64,000 nt of DNA from UBA5066 sp048500275 (GTDB lineage Bacteria > Acidobacteriota > Thermoanaerobaculia > UBA5066), in the NCBI GenBank assembly GCA_048500275.1, contig JASNYI010000003.1:124001-188000 (forward strand). Reading direction: 5' to 3'. Under the pieces are notes generated by a model that had not been told where the DNA came from, searched no databases, and saw only the letters and a list, made by a program, of their open reading frames with translations. The stretch's first letter is position 1. Each line of letters begins with the position of its first letter. This document shows, in pieces, positions 49,874 through 58,002 of this stretch. Made by a program: the position numbers and the translations under genes.

Positions 49874-49931
49874 GGGAGGCGCTCGGGCCTCCCGTTGTCG
49901 CGACCCCGCCGGGGGAGCGGCGCTCCCCCGG
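49874..49931 (-). promoter_or_regulatory. Hairpins in the rpsK-rpsD spacer
   Basis: The 200-nt gap between rpsK and rpsD is the largest in the ribosomal cluster. It has a 10-bp perfect stem CCGGGGGAGC/GCTCCCCCGG (49909-49918 with 49922-49931, 3-nt loop) 15 nt after rpsK, and a 7-bp stem (49874-49880 with 49887-49893). No T run follows. It could be an attenuator, a processing site or an S4 autoregulatory leader. Confidence 0.45.
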
Positions 49932-49945
49932 GAAGGGGCAGGGGA

Positions 49946-50347
49946 TCAGACGCGGCGCCGCTTGCGGGGCCGGCAGCCGTTGTGCGGGATCGGCGTGGCG
50001 TCCTTGATGGAGCGGATGTCGAGGCCGGCGGCCGCCAGCGCCCGGATCGCGCTCTCGCGGCCGGCTCCCGGGCCCTGCACGCGGACGTCGAGCGTCCGCA
50101 CGCCGTGCTCCTGGGCGATCTGGGCGGCGTTGCCCGCGGCGAGCTGCGCGGCGAACGGCGTTCCCTTGCGTGACCCCTTGAACCCGATCCGGCCCGCGGA
50201 CGACCACGCGAGGACGTTCCCCGAGGGGTCCGTGATCGCCACGATCGTGTTGTTGAACGACGCCTGGACGGTCGCCACGGCGTGCGGGACGTTCTTCTTT
50301 TCCTTCTTGGGGCCCTTCTTGCGGCCCTTGGCTTCAGCGGCGGCCAT
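49946..50347 (-). CDS. rpsK: 30S ribosomal protein S11
   Basis: The 133-residue protein has a Lys-rich N-terminus and the S11 core: 'HAVATVQASFNNTIVAITDP', 'GNVLAWSSAGRIGFKGSRKG', 'VQGPGAGRESAIRALAAAGL' and 'DATPIPHNGCRPRKRRRV'. It forms part of the small-subunit platform near the mRNA exit. It lies 15 nt after rpsM. Confidence 0.97.
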   Translation of the reverse strand: MAAAEAKGRKKGPKKEKKNVPHAVATVQASFNNTIVAITDPSGNVLAWSSAGRIGFKGSRKGTPFAAQLAAGNAAQIAQEHGVRTLDVRVQGPGAGRESAIRALAAAGLDIRSIKDATPIPHNGCRPRKRRRV

Positions 50348-50362
50348 CGGCGTTCCTCATCC

Positions 50363-50746
50363 TTACTTCTTCGTCGCCTTCTTCTTGCCGGCCACGGCGC
50401 CACGACGCGGGCCCTTCCGGGTCCGGGCATTCGTGTGCGTCCGCTGGCCGCGGACCGGGAGGCCGCGCCGGTGGCGAATCCCACGGTAGCAGCCGATGTC
50501 CATCAGACGCTTGATGTCCTGGGCGGTCTCCTTGCGGAGGTCTCCCTCGACCCTCACCTCGTCCTGGATCTTCTTGCGGATCTTCGAGACTTCGTCCTCG
50601 GACAGGTCCTTCACCCGGGTGTCGGGGCCCACGCCCGAATCCTTCAGGATCTTCTGCGCCATCGGGCGGCCGATCCCGAAGATGTAGGTGAGACCGATCT
50701 CGACACGCTTGTTCGGGGGGAGGTCGACGCCGGCAATACGAGCCAT
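50363..50746 (-). CDS. rpsM: 30S ribosomal protein S13
   Basis: The 127-residue protein starts 'MARIAGVDLPPNKRVEIGLT' and has the helix-two-turn-helix ('KILKDSGVGPDTRVKDLSED') and the basic C-terminal tail 'RGLPVRGQRTHTNARTRKGP' that reaches the P-site tRNA. It lies in the usual place between rpmJ and rpsK. Confidence 0.97.
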   Translation of the reverse strand: MARIAGVDLPPNKRVEIGLTYIFGIGRPMAQKILKDSGVGPDTRVKDLSEDEVSKIRKKIQDEVRVEGDLRKETAQDIKRLMDIGCYRGIRHRRGLPVRGQRTHTNARTRKGPRRGAVAGKKKATKK

Positions 50747-50758
50747 TCCCTGTTTCCT

Positions 50759-50872
50759 CTAACCCTGACGCTGCTTGTGCTTCGGGTTCTCGCAGATGAC
50801 GCGGACGATCCCGGCCCGCCGGATCACCTTGCATTTGGTGCAGATCTTCTTCACGGACGCGCGGACTTTCAT
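50759..50872 (-). CDS. rpmJ: 50S ribosomal protein L36
   Basis: A 37-residue protein, MKVRASVKKICTKCKVI at the start and NPKHKQRQG at the end, with a zinc ribbon of three Cys and one His (Cys11, Cys14, Cys27, His32), the C+ form. ATG 50872, stop 50759. It lies in its standard place between infA and rpsM. Confidence 0.95.
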   Translation of the reverse strand: MKVRASVKKICTKCKVIRRAGIVRVICENPKHKQRQG

Positions 50873-50933
50873 ACGGTTCCTCGATCTTCTCGCCCCCGGC
50901 CTCCCGGGGGAGCCGGCGGAGCCTTACAGTTTA

Positions 50934-51152
50934 CTACTTGTACCGGTAGATGATGCGACCCCGGTTCAGGTCGTAGGGGGAAAGCTCCACGAGCACCTTG
51001 TCACCGGGAAGAATCCTGATGAAATGCTTTCTCATTTTTCCGGAAATGTGAGCCAGGACCTGGTGCTTGTTCTCGAGCTCCACCTTGAACATGGCGTTCG
51101 GCAGGGGCTCGATGACCGTCGCGGTCACCTCGATGGCGTCTTCCTTCGACAT
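50934..51152 (-). CDS. infA: Translation initiation factor IF-1
   Basis: The 72-residue OB-fold protein ('MSKEDAIEVTATVIEPLPNA', 'FKVELENKHQVLAHISGKMR', 'LPGDKVLVELSPYDLNRGRI') binds the ribosomal A site during initiation. The length and ending 'IIYRYK' are typical. It sits between map and rpmJ, with 61 nt of GC-rich spacer before rpmJ. Confidence 0.97.
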   Translation of the reverse strand: MSKEDAIEVTATVIEPLPNAMFKVELENKHQVLAHISGKMRKHFIRILPGDKVLVELSPYDLNRGRIIYRYK

Positions 51153-51175
51153 CTGCGCCTCGAAACCCTCTCCTC

Positions 51176-52036
51176 TCAGACCCGGGCTTCGCCCGGGGTC
51201 AGGTCCGGCTCTCCCCGAGGCGTCGCCGCGGGGACCGGGTACTCCATCTCGCCGGGCACTCCCGTCACGAGACCGTCGGCCGAATACCGACCGAAGCCGA
51301 GGACGACCGGCCCGTCGGCCGTCGCCACGACGGTGTGCTCGAAGTGGGCCGAGGGCCTTCCGTCCGCCGTCCGGACCGTCCACCCGTCCGAGCCGAGGCT
51401 GACCCGCGCGGTGCCGAGGTTGAGCATCGGCTCGATGGCGAGGGTCATTCCCTCCCGGATCTTCTCGCCCTTCCCCGCCGGGCCGTAGTTCGGCACCTGG
51501 GGCTCCTCGTGGAGGGCCGTCCCGATCCCGTGCCCGACGTACTCCCTCACGACGCCGTATCCCTTTTCCCTGGCGACTGCCTCGACGGCCGCGCCAATGT
51601 CGCCGATCCGCCCCCCCACCCTGACGGCCGAGACGCCTGCGGCGAGGGCCCGCCAGGTGTCCTGGACGAGCTCCCGGACGTCGGCGGGTACGTTCCCGAC
51701 GATGGCGGTCCGGGCCGCGTCGCCGTAGTAGCCGTCGATGATGACGCCGAGGTCGAGCCCCACGATGTCCCCGCTCCTGAGCTTGCGCTTCGGCGTCGGG
51801 ATCCCGTGGACGATCTCCTCGTTCACCGAGGAGCAGATCGTCTTCGGGTAGCCGCGGTAGCCCGGGAAGGCCGCCTTGCCGCCGCGGGCCCGGATGGCCG
51901 CGGCGGCGATCCGGTCGATCTCCTCGGTCGTGACGCCGGGCTGGCAGGCCGCGACGCACTCGGCCAGGGTCTCCTGGACGATCCGCGTCGCGCGCTCCAT
52001 CTTGAGGATCTCCGACCGTCCCTTGCAGGTGATCAT
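51176..52036 (-). CDS. map: Methionine aminopeptidase, type I
   Basis: The 286-residue enzyme removes initiator methionine after deformylation. Metal ligands are in 'VGLDLGVIIDGYYGDAA' (two Asp), 'EYVGHGIGTALHEEP' (His), 'LAIEPMLN' (Glu) and 'HFEHTVVA' (Glu). About 30 C-terminal residues beyond the core are Pro/Gly-rich. The ATG at 52036 overlaps the adk stop by 4 nt. Confidence 0.95.
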   Translation of the reverse strand: MITCKGRSEILKMERATRIVQETLAECVAACQPGVTTEEIDRIAAAAIRARGGKAAFPGYRGYPKTICSSVNEEIVHGIPTPKRKLRSGDIVGLDLGVIIDGYYGDAARTAIVGNVPADVRELVQDTWRALAAGVSAVRVGGRIGDIGAAVEAVAREKGYGVVREYVGHGIGTALHEEPQVPNYGPAGKGEKIREGMTLAIEPMLNLGTARVSLGSDGWTVRTADGRPSAHFEHTVVATADGPVVLGFGRYSADGLVTGVPGEMEYPVPAATPRGEPDLTPGEARV

Positions 52037-52623
52037 CCGAGGACCCTGCCGGCAGCCCGGTTGACCGCGGCCAGGACGTCGCCCGCCACGGCCTCGACGG
52101 GCCGGTCCCCGTCGATCCTGTGAAAGAGCCCCTGGGCGCGGAAGAGCTCCGCGAGAGGCTCCGTCTTCTCCCTGTAGGTCCGAAGCCGGGCGGCCACGGT
52201 CTCGGGCGTGTCGTCCGAGCGGCCCTCGATGACGGCCCGCTTCACGAGCCTCTCGACGATGACCGGGTCGGGGACGTCGATGAAGAGGACCGCCGTGAGC
52301 GAACGGCCCTCCTCCTCGAGCAGGCGCTCGAGCGCCTCGGCCTGGGGCACGGTCCTCGGGAATCCGTCGAAGAGCGCGCCGGTCGAAGCGTCGCGCTCCT
52401 CGATCCGCTCCTTCAGCATCCGGGTGACCAGGTCGTCGGGCACGAGGGCCCCCGATTCCATGATCGGCTTCGCGATCCTGCCGAGCTCGGTTCCTCCCGC
52501 GACGTGCGAGCGGAGGAGGTCCCCCGTCGAGATCTGGGGTATCCCCAGCGTGGAGGCCAGGCGCGAAGCCTGCGTCCCCTTGCCCGAGCCCGGCGGACCG
52601 AAGAAGACCACGTCGACCGGCAC
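52033..52623 (-). CDS. adk: Adenylate kinase, short-LID form
   Basis: The 196-residue enzyme equilibrates AMP, ADP and ATP. It has the P-loop 'FFGPPGSGKGTQA' (7-19), the AMP site 'ISTGDLLRSHVAGGTELG' and 'LFDGFPRTVPQAEAL'. The LID region is short ('IEGRSDDTPETVAARLRTYR') and lacks the zinc-binding insert. The GTG start follows the secY stop by 3 nt, the usual neighbourhood. Confidence 0.96.
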   Translation of the reverse strand: MPVDVVFFGPPGSGKGTQASRLASTLGIPQISTGDLLRSHVAGGTELGRIAKPIMESGALVPDDLVTRMLKERIEERDASTGALFDGFPRTVPQAEALERLLEEEGRSLTAVLFIDVPDPVIVERLVKRAVIEGRSDDTPETVAARLRTYREKTEPLAELFRAQGLFHRIDGDRPVEAVAGDVLAAVNRAAGRVLG

Positions 52624-52626
52624 GGC

Positions 52627-54033
52627 TCAGCCCCTGCGCCCCCGGATACGGCCCTTCTTCAGGAACCCGTCGTAGTTCCTCATGACGAGCTGGGACTCGA
52701 TCTGCTGCACCGTGTCCATCGCGACCCCCACGACGATCAGGAGCGAAGTGCCCCCGAAGTAGAACGGGACGTTGAGACCCTGGGTGATGAAGGTCGGAAG
52801 GTTCGAGTCGAGCCAGGGACCGATTCCCGGGATGCTCTGGACCTTGAAGCCCATCAGCAGGAACTCGGGGATCAGCGCCACGACGACGAGGTAGAGGGAA
52901 CCGATGAGGGTGATGCGCGTCAGGACGCTGTCGATGTAGTCGGACGTCGCCTTGCCCGGGCGGATGCCCGGGATGAACCCGCCGTACTTCCGCATGTTCT
53001 CCGCGGTGTCCGTCGGGTTGAAGATGATCGAGATGTAGAAGTAGCAGAAGAAGATGATCGCGAGGGCGTAGAAGAGGTTGTAGAGCGGCTGGCCCATGGC
53101 GAGCTGGTCGGCCAGCGTCTTCATGAAATCGCTCTTGAACGCCGAGGCGAGGTACTGCGGGAACTGGATGATCGAGACGGCGAAGATGATCGGGATGACG
53201 CCGCCCGTGTTCACCTTGAGGGGGAGGTAGGTGTTCTGCCCGCCGTAGACGCGGCGGCCGACGACGCGCTTGGCGTACTGGACCGGGATGCGCCGCTGGG
53301 CCCGCTCGACGAAGACGATGATCGCCACGACGGCGAGCATGAAGAAGACGAGCAGGAGGGCGGTGAAGAGCGACATCTGGCCGCGCTGGATCTGCCGGAA
53401 CGACTGCCAGACCGCGGCCGGCAGGCCGACGACGATGCCCGCGAAGATGATGAGCGAGATGCCGTTGCCGATGCCGCGCGCGGTGATCTGCTCGCCGAGC
53501 CACATGACGAAGGCCGTGCCGGTCGTCAGCGTGAGGATCACCATCAAGATGAACGGGATCTTGCCGGCCTCGGAGGTCGGGTCGCGCAGGACGAGGAACT
53601 TCCCGGTCGGCGTCGAGGAGGCCCACAGCCACAGGGCGATCCCGGCCCCCTGGACGACCGACAGGACGACGGTCCCGTAGCGCGTGTACTGGGTGATCTT
53701 CCTCCGGCCCATCTCCCCTTCCTTCGAGAGCTTCTCGAGGTAGGGCCAGACGACGGTGAGGAGCTGCAGGATGATCGATGCCGTGATGTACGGCATGATG
53801 CCGAGGGCGAAGACCGAGATGCGCCTGAGGGCGCCTCCCGAGAACATGTCCATGAACCCGAGGAGCCCGCCGGCGCTCGCCTTGAAGAATTCCTCGAGCG
53901 CCGCGGCGTCGAGCCCCGGCGTCGGGATGTGCGCGCCGATCCGGTAGATCGCCAGCAGCCCGAAGGTGAAAAGCACCCTCTTCCTGAGGTCCGGGACCGC
54001 GAAGACGTTCCGGAAGGACTCGAGGACGATCAC
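52627..54033 (-). CDS. secY: Protein translocase subunit SecY
   Basis: The 468-residue channel has ten predicted membrane helices. Conserved segments include 'IYRIGAHIPTPGLD', 'GIMPYITASIILQLLT', 'VERAQRRIPVQYAKR', 'LPLKVNTGGVIPIIFAVSII', 'YFYISIIFNPTDTAENMRK' and 'GFIPGIRPGKAT'. It exports unfolded proteins with SecE, SecG and SecA. The GTG start overlaps the rplO stop by 4 nt. Confidence 0.97.
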   Translation of the reverse strand: MIVLESFRNVFAVPDLRKRVLFTFGLLAIYRIGAHIPTPGLDAAALEEFFKASAGGLLGFMDMFSGGALRRISVFALGIMPYITASIILQLLTVVWPYLEKLSKEGEMGRRKITQYTRYGTVVLSVVQGAGIALWLWASSTPTGKFLVLRDPTSEAGKIPFILMVILTLTTGTAFVMWLGEQITARGIGNGISLIIFAGIVVGLPAAVWQSFRQIQRGQMSLFTALLLVFFMLAVVAIIVFVERAQRRIPVQYAKRVVGRRVYGGQNTYLPLKVNTGGVIPIIFAVSIIQFPQYLASAFKSDFMKTLADQLAMGQPLYNLFYALAIIFFCYFYISIIFNPTDTAENMRKYGGFIPGIRPGKATSDYIDSVLTRITLIGSLYLVVVALIPEFLLMGFKVQSIPGIGPWLDSNLPTFITQGLNVPFYFGGTSLLIVVGVAMDTVQQIESQLVMRNYDGFLKKGRIRGRRG

Positions 54034-54485
54034 GCGGAGATTTCCTCGCAGCGGCCACCGGCCGCTTCGATCTTCTTCCGCGCGCCCGCCGTGAACTGGT
54101 GGGCGGTCACGGTCAGGGCCTTCGTCAGCTCGCCCGTTCCGAGAATCTTCACCTCGGCGCCCTTGCGGTGCAGGAGACCGGCCTTGCCGAGCGCCTCGGC
54201 GTCGACCGCCGCGCCAGCGGAGAAGACCCTCTCGAGGGCCTCGACCCCGACCGTGTTCCACTCCTTGCGGAAGATGTTCTTGAAGCCCCGCTTCGGCACG
54301 CGGCGGTGGAGCGGCATCTGGCCGCCCTCGCGGCCGAGCTGGCCGGAGTACCCGCTGCGGGACTGCTGTCCCTTGTGCCCCTTGCCGGAGGTCTTGCCCA
54401 GGCCGGAGCCGGGGCCGCGGCCGACGCGCTTGCGCGCCGACGTCGCTCCCTTGCGGGGACCGAGATTGTGAAGTCCGTGAGCCAT
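54030..54485 (-). CDS. rplO: 50S ribosomal protein L15
   Basis: The 151-residue protein starts 'MAHGLHNLGPRKGATSARKR' and has the Gly/Arg-rich 'VGRGPGSGLGKTSGKGHKGQ' typical of L15, followed by the globular domain. It binds 23S rRNA late in assembly. It lies between rpmD and secY as usual. Confidence 0.96.
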   Translation of the reverse strand: MAHGLHNLGPRKGATSARKRVGRGPGSGLGKTSGKGHKGQQSRSGYSGQLGREGGQMPLHRRVPKRGFKNIFRKEWNTVGVEALERVFSAGAAVDAEALGKAGLLHRKGAEVKILGTGELTKALTVTAHQFTAGARKKIEAAGGRCEEISA

Positions 54486-54503
54486 GGCGTCTCGTCCCTC
54501 TCG

Positions 54504-54833
54504 CTACTCGCCCGCGACCTCGACGAGGTGGCGGACCTTCAGGATCTGCCCGCGGATGGCGGGCGTGTCGGGGCGGACGACCTCGTGGCGGATCCGCCGG
54601 AGGCCGAGGCCCTTGAGGGCCTGTTTCTGGTCGGACGGGGCGCAGATGCCCGAACGGATCTGACGGATCCGCAGGCTCTTCTTCGCGACCGCCGGCGTGT
54701 CGGCCTTCGCGGGGGCGGCTTCCCGGACGGAGGCCGCCTTCGGGGCCTTCTTCGGGACACCCGCCGCCGAGGCAAACTCCGTCAGGAGGGCGTCGACGTC
54801 CTTCTTCGTGCTCTTCGTCTTCTCGGCCATCAC
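54504..54833 (-). CDS. rpmD: 50S ribosomal protein L30 with N-terminal extension
   Basis: The C-terminal about 58 residues are L30 ('SLRIRQIRSGICAPSDQKQA', 'LKGLGLRRIRHEVVRPDTPA', 'IRGQILKVRHLVEVAGE'). About 50 extra residues, Lys/Ala-rich, precede it, making 109 instead of about 60. Two adjacent ATGs (54833 and 54830) begin the frame, overlapping the rpsE stop. A start inside the extension is possible but no ATG follows before the L30 core. Confidence 0.9.
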   Translation of the reverse strand: MMAEKTKSTKKDVDALLTEFASAAGVPKKAPKAASVREAAPAKADTPAVAKKSLRIRQIRSGICAPSDQKQALKGLGLRRIRHEVVRPDTPAIRGQILKVRHLVEVAGE

Positions 54834-55510
54834 TTGGTCTCCGCCACCGCCTCGGGGGCCGGGGCGAGCTCGACGGCCGGGATCGCCGCCGGGTCGGCGG
54901 CCGGCTCGGCGGAGGCCGCGGCACCGGACGACCGGCCACGGGCCCGGAAGATCGTGTCGGCCAGGTGGAGGTTCTGGAGCGCGTCGAAGGTCGCCTTGAC
55001 GACGTTGTGGGGGTTCGTCGTTCCGAGCGACTTCGTCAGGATGTTCTGGACGCCGACGGCCTCAAGGATGGCCCGCACCGCGCCGCCCGCGATGACTCCC
55101 GTACCGTCCGAGGCCGGCTTCAGGAAGACCCGGCCCGCACCGTAGTGCCCGGTGACCGAGTGCGGGATCGTCTTCCCCTTCAGGGTCACCGAGATCATGG
55201 TCTTCTTGGCCATCTCGATGCCCTTCTTGATCGCCGTCGGGACTTCCTTCGCCTTGCCGGCGCCGTAGCCGACGCGGCCCTTCCCGTCACCGACGATCAC
55301 GAGCGCGGAGAACGAGAAGTTCTTGCCGCCCTTGACGACCTTCGTGACGCGGTTGATGTGGACGACGTGGTCGATCAGGTCGGCGCCCGCGCGGCCCTCG
55401 CCGAGCGCACCCGCGGGGCGCTGGGGAGCGGCGTTCGGACCGCCGGGGCCGCGGCCCGGGCCGCCCGGTCGGTTTCCGAAGCGGGGGGGACGGTTCGGTG
55501 TGCTGCTCAA
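54830..55510 (-). CDS. rpsE: 30S ribosomal protein S5 with terminal extensions
   Basis: The 226-residue protein has an S5 core (about 40-190; 'HVVHINRVTKVVKGGKNFSF', 'VGDGKGRVGYGAGKAKEVPT', 'GVQNILTKSLGTTNPHNVVK'), which acts in decoding fidelity. A Gly/Pro/Arg-rich N-terminus of about 40 residues and an Ala/Pro-rich acidic C-terminus of about 35 are extra. The start is TTG, overlapping the rplR stop, with AAGGGG upstream. Confidence 0.95.
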   Translation of the reverse strand: MSSTPNRPPRFGNRPGGPGRGPGGPNAAPQRPAGALGEGRAGADLIDHVVHINRVTKVVKGGKNFSFSALVIVGDGKGRVGYGAGKAKEVPTAIKKGIEMAKKTMISVTLKGKTIPHSVTGHYGAGRVFLKPASDGTGVIAGGAVRAILEAVGVQNILTKSLGTTNPHNVVKATFDALQNLHLADTIFRARGRSSGAAASAEPAADPAAIPAVELAPAPEAVAETK

Positions 55511-55875
55511 AACTTCAACCCCTTCTCGCGCGCCGAGTCGGCGAGAGCCTTGACGTTTCCGTGGTAGAGGTGCCCGCCCCGGTCGAAGACGACCGCGGCG
55601 ATCCCCTTCTCCATCGCCCGCTCGGCGATGAGGGCGCCGACGGAGACGGCCGCGGCCTTGCCCGCGGCGCTCTTCTTCCCACCGAGGATCGACTCCTCGC
55701 GGGAGCTCGCCTGGACGAGCGTGTGCCCGGAGGCGTCGTCGACGACCTGGGCGTAGATGTACTTCAGAGTCCTGCGGATGGCCAGCCGGGGCCGCTCGGG
55801 GGTCCCCTCGACCTTCCGGCGGATCCTCACGTGGATCCTGTCTCGCGCCTCGACCCGTGCCTGAGCCCTGTTCAT
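55507..55875 (-). CDS. rplR: 50S ribosomal protein L18
   Basis: The 122-residue protein binds 5S rRNA. It shows 'RIRRKVEGTPERPRLAIRRT', 'YAQVVDDASGHTLVQASSRE', 'AVSVGALIAERAMEKGIAAV' and 'FDRGGHLYHGNVKALADSAR'. The length is normal and it lies between rplF and rpsE. Confidence 0.97.
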   Translation of the reverse strand: MNRAQARVEARDRIHVRIRRKVEGTPERPRLAIRRTLKYIYAQVVDDASGHTLVQASSREESILGGKKSAAGKAAAVSVGALIAERAMEKGIAAVVFDRGGHLYHGNVKALADSAREKGLKF

Positions 55876-55885
55876 CCTGAGGACC

Positions 55886-56443
55886 TCACTTGCCGGTGGC
55901 CTTGCCGGCCTTCTTCTTCAGGACCTCGCCGACGAAGCGGAAGCCCTTCAGCTTGTAGGGGTCGGGCGGCTTGATGGCGCGGATTCGCGTCGCCGTCTCG
56001 CCGACCTTCTGCTTGTCGACGCCCGTGACGACGATGTGCGTCACGTCCTTGGCCTTCGCGTCCGGCGCCACGTCGATCGTCACGCCGTCCGGCTCCGGGA
56101 ACCGGACCGTGTGCGAGTAGCCGCACGTGAAGACGACCTCGGAGCCCTTCTTCTCGGCCTTGTAGCCGATGCCGACGAGGTCGATGGCGCGCCGGTATCC
56201 CTCGGCGACGCCGACGACGGCGTTCTGGACGAGAGCGCGGTTGAGGCCGTGGAAGGCCCGGATCCGCTTCTCCTCGCTCGCCCGTGCGACGTCGACCCGG
56301 CCGTCCTTGACGGCGACCGAGATGCCGTCCAGGAGCGGAGCGGAGACCGTCCCCTTGGGACCCTTGACGTGGACTCCCGCCGCGTCGACCTTGACCTCGA
56401 CGCCCTTCGGGAGGGTGATCGGCTTCTTTCCCACTCGAGACAT
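55886..56443 (-). CDS. rplF: 50S ribosomal protein L6
   Basis: The 185-residue protein has 'MSRVGKKPITLPKGVEV' at the start and the two L6 repeats, with the conserved 'LVGIGYKAEKKGSEVVFTCG' and 'GYSHTV' and the ending 'DPYKLKGFRFVGEVLKKKAG'. It lies near the factor-binding site. Position between rpsH and rplR is canonical. Confidence 0.97.
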   Translation of the reverse strand: MSRVGKKPITLPKGVEVKVDAAGVHVKGPKGTVSAPLLDGISVAVKDGRVDVARASEEKRIRAFHGLNRALVQNAVVGVAEGYRRAIDLVGIGYKAEKKGSEVVFTCGYSHTVRFPEPDGVTIDVAPDAKAKDVTHIVVTGVDKQKVGETATRIRAIKPPDPYKLKGFRFVGEVLKKKAGKATGK

Positions 56444-56460
56444 CGTCTTGCCTCCCGGCC

Positions 56461-56862
56461 TTACCAGACCGAGCAGACGACCTCGCCGCCCAGGCCGCGC
56501 TTTCGCGCGTCGTGGCCGGTGAGGAGGCCCTGCGAGGTCGAGACGATGGCGATGCCGAGCCCGCCCAGGACGCGCGGGAGCTCGTCCTTGCCGCGGTAGA
56601 GGCGGCGGCCGGGCCGGGAGACCCGCGTCAGGCCGTGGATGACGGGGTTGCCGGCGTCGTCGTACTTGAGGTAGAGGCGGAGCAGGCCGGCGCCCTTGTC
56701 GTCGAGCACCTTGAAGTTCTTGATGTAGCCCTCGTCCTTGAGGATGCGGGCGATCTCGATCTTCAGGCGCGACGACGGGACGTCGATCTTCTCGTGCCGG
56801 GAGGTGAGCCCGTTGCGAACGCGGGTCAGGAGGTCGGCGATCGGGTCGGTCAGAGCAGCCAT
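56461..56862 (-). CDS. rpsH: 30S ribosomal protein S8
   Basis: The 133-residue protein starts 'MAALTDPIADLLTRVRNGLT' and ends with the 16S-binding motif 'LGIAIVSTSQGLLTGHDARK' and 'GGEVVCSVW'. In E. coli S8 represses the spc operon; no target site was identified here. It follows rpsN by 10 nt. Confidence 0.97.
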   Translation of the reverse strand: MAALTDPIADLLTRVRNGLTSRHEKIDVPSSRLKIEIARILKDEGYIKNFKVLDDKGAGLLRLYLKYDDAGNPVIHGLTRVSRPGRRLYRGKDELPRVLGGLGIAIVSTSQGLLTGHDARKRGLGGEVVCSVW

Positions 56863-56872
56863 CCGCCCCTCC

Positions 56873-57058
56873 TCACCACGACGCCTTGGTCACGCCCGGC
56901 ACGTAGCCGCCGAGCGCGAGGTTGCGGAAGCAGATCCGGCAGGTGCCGAACTTGCGGATGTACGAGCGCGGACGGCCGCAGATCTTGCAGCGGTTGTGCG
57001 CCCGGATCGCGAACTTCGGCTTCCGGTTGGCCTTGACGATTGAGGAGCGACGAGCCAT
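56873..57058 (-). CDS. rpsN: 30S ribosomal protein S14, zinc-binding type Z
   Basis: The 61-residue protein is the short zinc-binding S14 form: 'CKICGRPRSYIRKFGTCRIC' gives two CxxC pairs, and it ends 'LALGGYVPGVTKASW'. Type Z is found in Firmicutes, Thermus and many deep phyla but not in most Proteobacteria, a useful taxonomic hint. Confidence 0.96.
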   Translation of the reverse strand: MARRSSIVKANRKPKFAIRAHNRCKICGRPRSYIRKFGTCRICFRNLALGGYVPGVTKASW

Positions 57059-57077
57059 CGACGGTTCTCCCTTGTTC

Positions 57078-57620
57078 CTAGCGCCCGAACGGCATGCCCA
57101 GCTCGCGGAGCAGGACTCGCGCCCTGTCGTCGGAGCCGGCCGTCGTCACGATCGTGACGTTGAGGCCCTTCGACTTGTCCACCTTGCCCGGGTCGATCTC
57201 CGGGAAGACGAGGTGGTCCTTGATGCCGAGCGTGTAGTTCCCGCGGCCGTCGAAGGCCCGCGTGGGCACGCCGCGGAAGTCGCGCACCCGCGGAAGGGCG
57301 ATGTTCAGAAGGCGGTCGAGGAACTCGTACATCCTCGCGCCGCGGAGCGTGACCCGGCAGCCGATCGGCATGCCTTCGCGGAGCTTGAAGGTCGCGATCG
57401 ACTTGCGCGCGCGCGTGATGACCGCGCGCTGGCCGGCGATCTTCGTCAGCTCCTCGGCGGCGGCCTCGACGATCTTCACGTTCTGGATCGCCTCCCCGAC
57501 GCCCATGTTCAGGACGATCTTGTCTATCTTCGGGACCGCCATCGGGTTGTCGATCCCGAATTCCTTCTTCAGGACCGGGACGACGTCCTTGCGGTACTTC
57601 TCGTTGAGCCGCGACTCCAT
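57078..57620 (-). CDS. rplE: 50S ribosomal protein L5
   Basis: The 180-residue 5S-rRNA-binding protein shows 'NPMAVPKIDKIVLNMGVGEA', 'QRAVITRARKSIATFKLREG', 'PIGCRVTLRGARMYEFLDRL' and 'FPEIDPGKVDKSKGLNVTIV'. It touches the P-site tRNA elbow. Three nt separate it from rplX. Confidence 0.97.
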   Translation of the reverse strand: MESRLNEKYRKDVVPVLKKEFGIDNPMAVPKIDKIVLNMGVGEAIQNVKIVEAAAEELTKIAGQRAVITRARKSIATFKLREGMPIGCRVTLRGARMYEFLDRLLNIALPRVRDFRGVPTRAFDGRGNYTLGIKDHLVFPEIDPGKVDKSKGLNVTIVTTAGSDDRARVLLRELGMPFGR

Positions 57621-57623
57621 GGC

Positions 57624-57992
57624 CTACGCTCCCGCCTTCTTCGCCACGGAGGAGATCGTCGCCTTGCTCCGGCGCGCGTAGCGCACGCGCTCGCCCCCCT
57701 CGACGCGGATGCCGACACGGGTCGGCTTTCCCGTCTCCGGGTCGCGGAGCATGACGTTCGAGACGGCGATGGCCGCTTCCTTCTCGACGATCCCGCCCTT
57801 GATGTTCTTCTGGGGGTTCGGGCGCGTGGCACGCTTGATGAGGTTCACACCCTCCACCACGACCCGGCCCTTGGCCGGGACGACGCGCAGGACCTTCCCG
57901 TGCGCTCCCCGGTCCTTGCCGGCGAGGACGACGACGTCGTCCCCCTTCCGGACCCTGTTCTTCCCCGTGTACTCGGGCTGCTTCTTCTTCAT
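57624..57992 (-). CDS. rplX: 50S ribosomal protein L24
   Basis: The 122-residue protein has the KOW motif 'VRKGDDVVVLAGKDRGAHGK' and 'EGVNLIKRATRPNPQKNIKG', with a basic tail. It is an assembly initiator near the exit tunnel. Ten nt separate it from rplN. Confidence 0.97.
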   Translation of the reverse strand: MKKKQPEYTGKNRVRKGDDVVVLAGKDRGAHGKVLRVVPAKGRVVVEGVNLIKRATRPNPQKNIKGGIVEKEAAIAVSNVMLRDPETGKPTRVGIRVEGGERVRYARRSKATISSVAKKAGA

Positions 57993-58002
57993 CGTGGCCG
58001 CC

